In this document: positions 63,981 through 64,000 of the stretch, one piece after another | How the letters are laid out: each line of letters starts with the position of its first letter | Numbering within the stretch: position 1 is the stretch's first letter | Assembly (NCBI GenBank): GCA_963787485.1 | Contig: CAWBDF010000001.1 | Span: 184,830 to 248,829, forward strand | DNA length: 64,000 bases | Source: Bog-473 sp963787485 | GTDB taxonomy: Bacteria > Actinomycetota > Acidimicrobiia > Acidimicrobiales > RAAP-2 | Direction of reading: 5' to 3' | Notes under the pieces: generated by a model | The model's input: the letters and a program-made list of their open reading frames with translations, nothing else | What the model was told of the DNA's origin: nothing | Database searches by the model: none | Translations under genes and position numbers: made by a program

Positions 63981-64000
63981 CTGCTACCTCTGATGGTTTT

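Noticed and set aside
1..64000. tRNA, rRNA and CRISPR loci
   Set aside because: No cloverleaf with CCA end, rRNA motif or regular repeat-spacer array was recognised by eye; a dedicated search could still find a tRNA.

Overview
The window is high-GC DNA (GTG and TTG starts, very tight 1-14 nt gene overlaps) from an actinobacterium. Supporting signs are a mycothiol glycosyltransferase (mshA) followed by its YbjN-type partner, a fused cobA-hemD, Rex next to hemA, proC near the heme genes, a menaquinone-type geranylgeranyl reductase beside nuo, and a probable F420-linked oxidoreductase. Gene content and order would fit the Acidimicrobiia, but the class is an inference.

Layout. (1) 1-13649, minus strand: the respiratory complex I operon in canonical order nuoA-B-C-D-E-F-G-H-I-J-K-L-M, with nuoM cut by the window edge. 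(2) 13718-16672: a divergent geranylgeranyl reductase and a convergent DHA2-type drug exporter. (3) 16685-23833, minus: tetrapyrrole operon rex-hemA-hemC-cobA/hemD-hemB-hemL. (4) 23885-27975, minus: XRE regulator, mshA, YbjN protein, proC, SAM hydrolase. (5) 28131-39259: sodA, a small DksA-type zinc finger, a class V aminotransferase, a divergent pair of citrate synthase homologues (one with a MerR-like DNA-binding domain), a DUF4395-like protein, a GGDEF-EAL c-di-GMP protein, an ATP-grasp protein, a CaiB-type CoA transferase and a TetR regulator. (6) 39390-43748: P450, amidohydrolase, dienelactone hydrolase, which looks like a small catabolic set. (7) 44145-59273: the most unusual part, a nitrogen/amine cluster. 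One arm (minus) has a glutamine-synthetase homologue, an APC permease, a USP-like protein and an ABM/zinc-ribbon protein. The other arm (plus) has an FMN-binding protein, glxB-glxC-glxD (a glutamate synthase split into its three domains), an FAD amine oxidase/dehydrogenase, an XRE-cupin regulator, a second glutamine-synthetase homologue, a class I glutamine amidotransferase, a third and divergent glutamine-synthetase homologue, and a phytanoyl-CoA-dioxygenase-type oxygenase. (8) 59567-63980: a BASS transporter, a 5'-truncated IS481-type element, an SDR, a probable F420-dependent reductase and a tandem-duplicated glyoxalase-fold protein.

The nitrogen cluster mixes parts known from the Puu polyamine pathway (glutamylation by a GS homologue, FAD oxidation, amidohydrolysis, PuuP-like import, PuuR-like XRE-cupin control) and from the N-methylglutamate pathway (GS homologue plus split glutamate synthase plus FAD enzyme). 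Three of its intergenic regions share a GTTAAC-centred element and perfect inverted repeats, suggesting joint control. Substrate and chemistry cannot be read from the sequence.

Quality warning: thirteen single-base frame breaks (twelve insertions, one deletion) split otherwise convincing genes. Nine of them lie between 49.67 and 56.96 kb. They look more like residual sequencing or assembly error than gene decay, because the family signature resumes at once in the new frame each time. I saw no rRNA, tRNA or CRISPR array.
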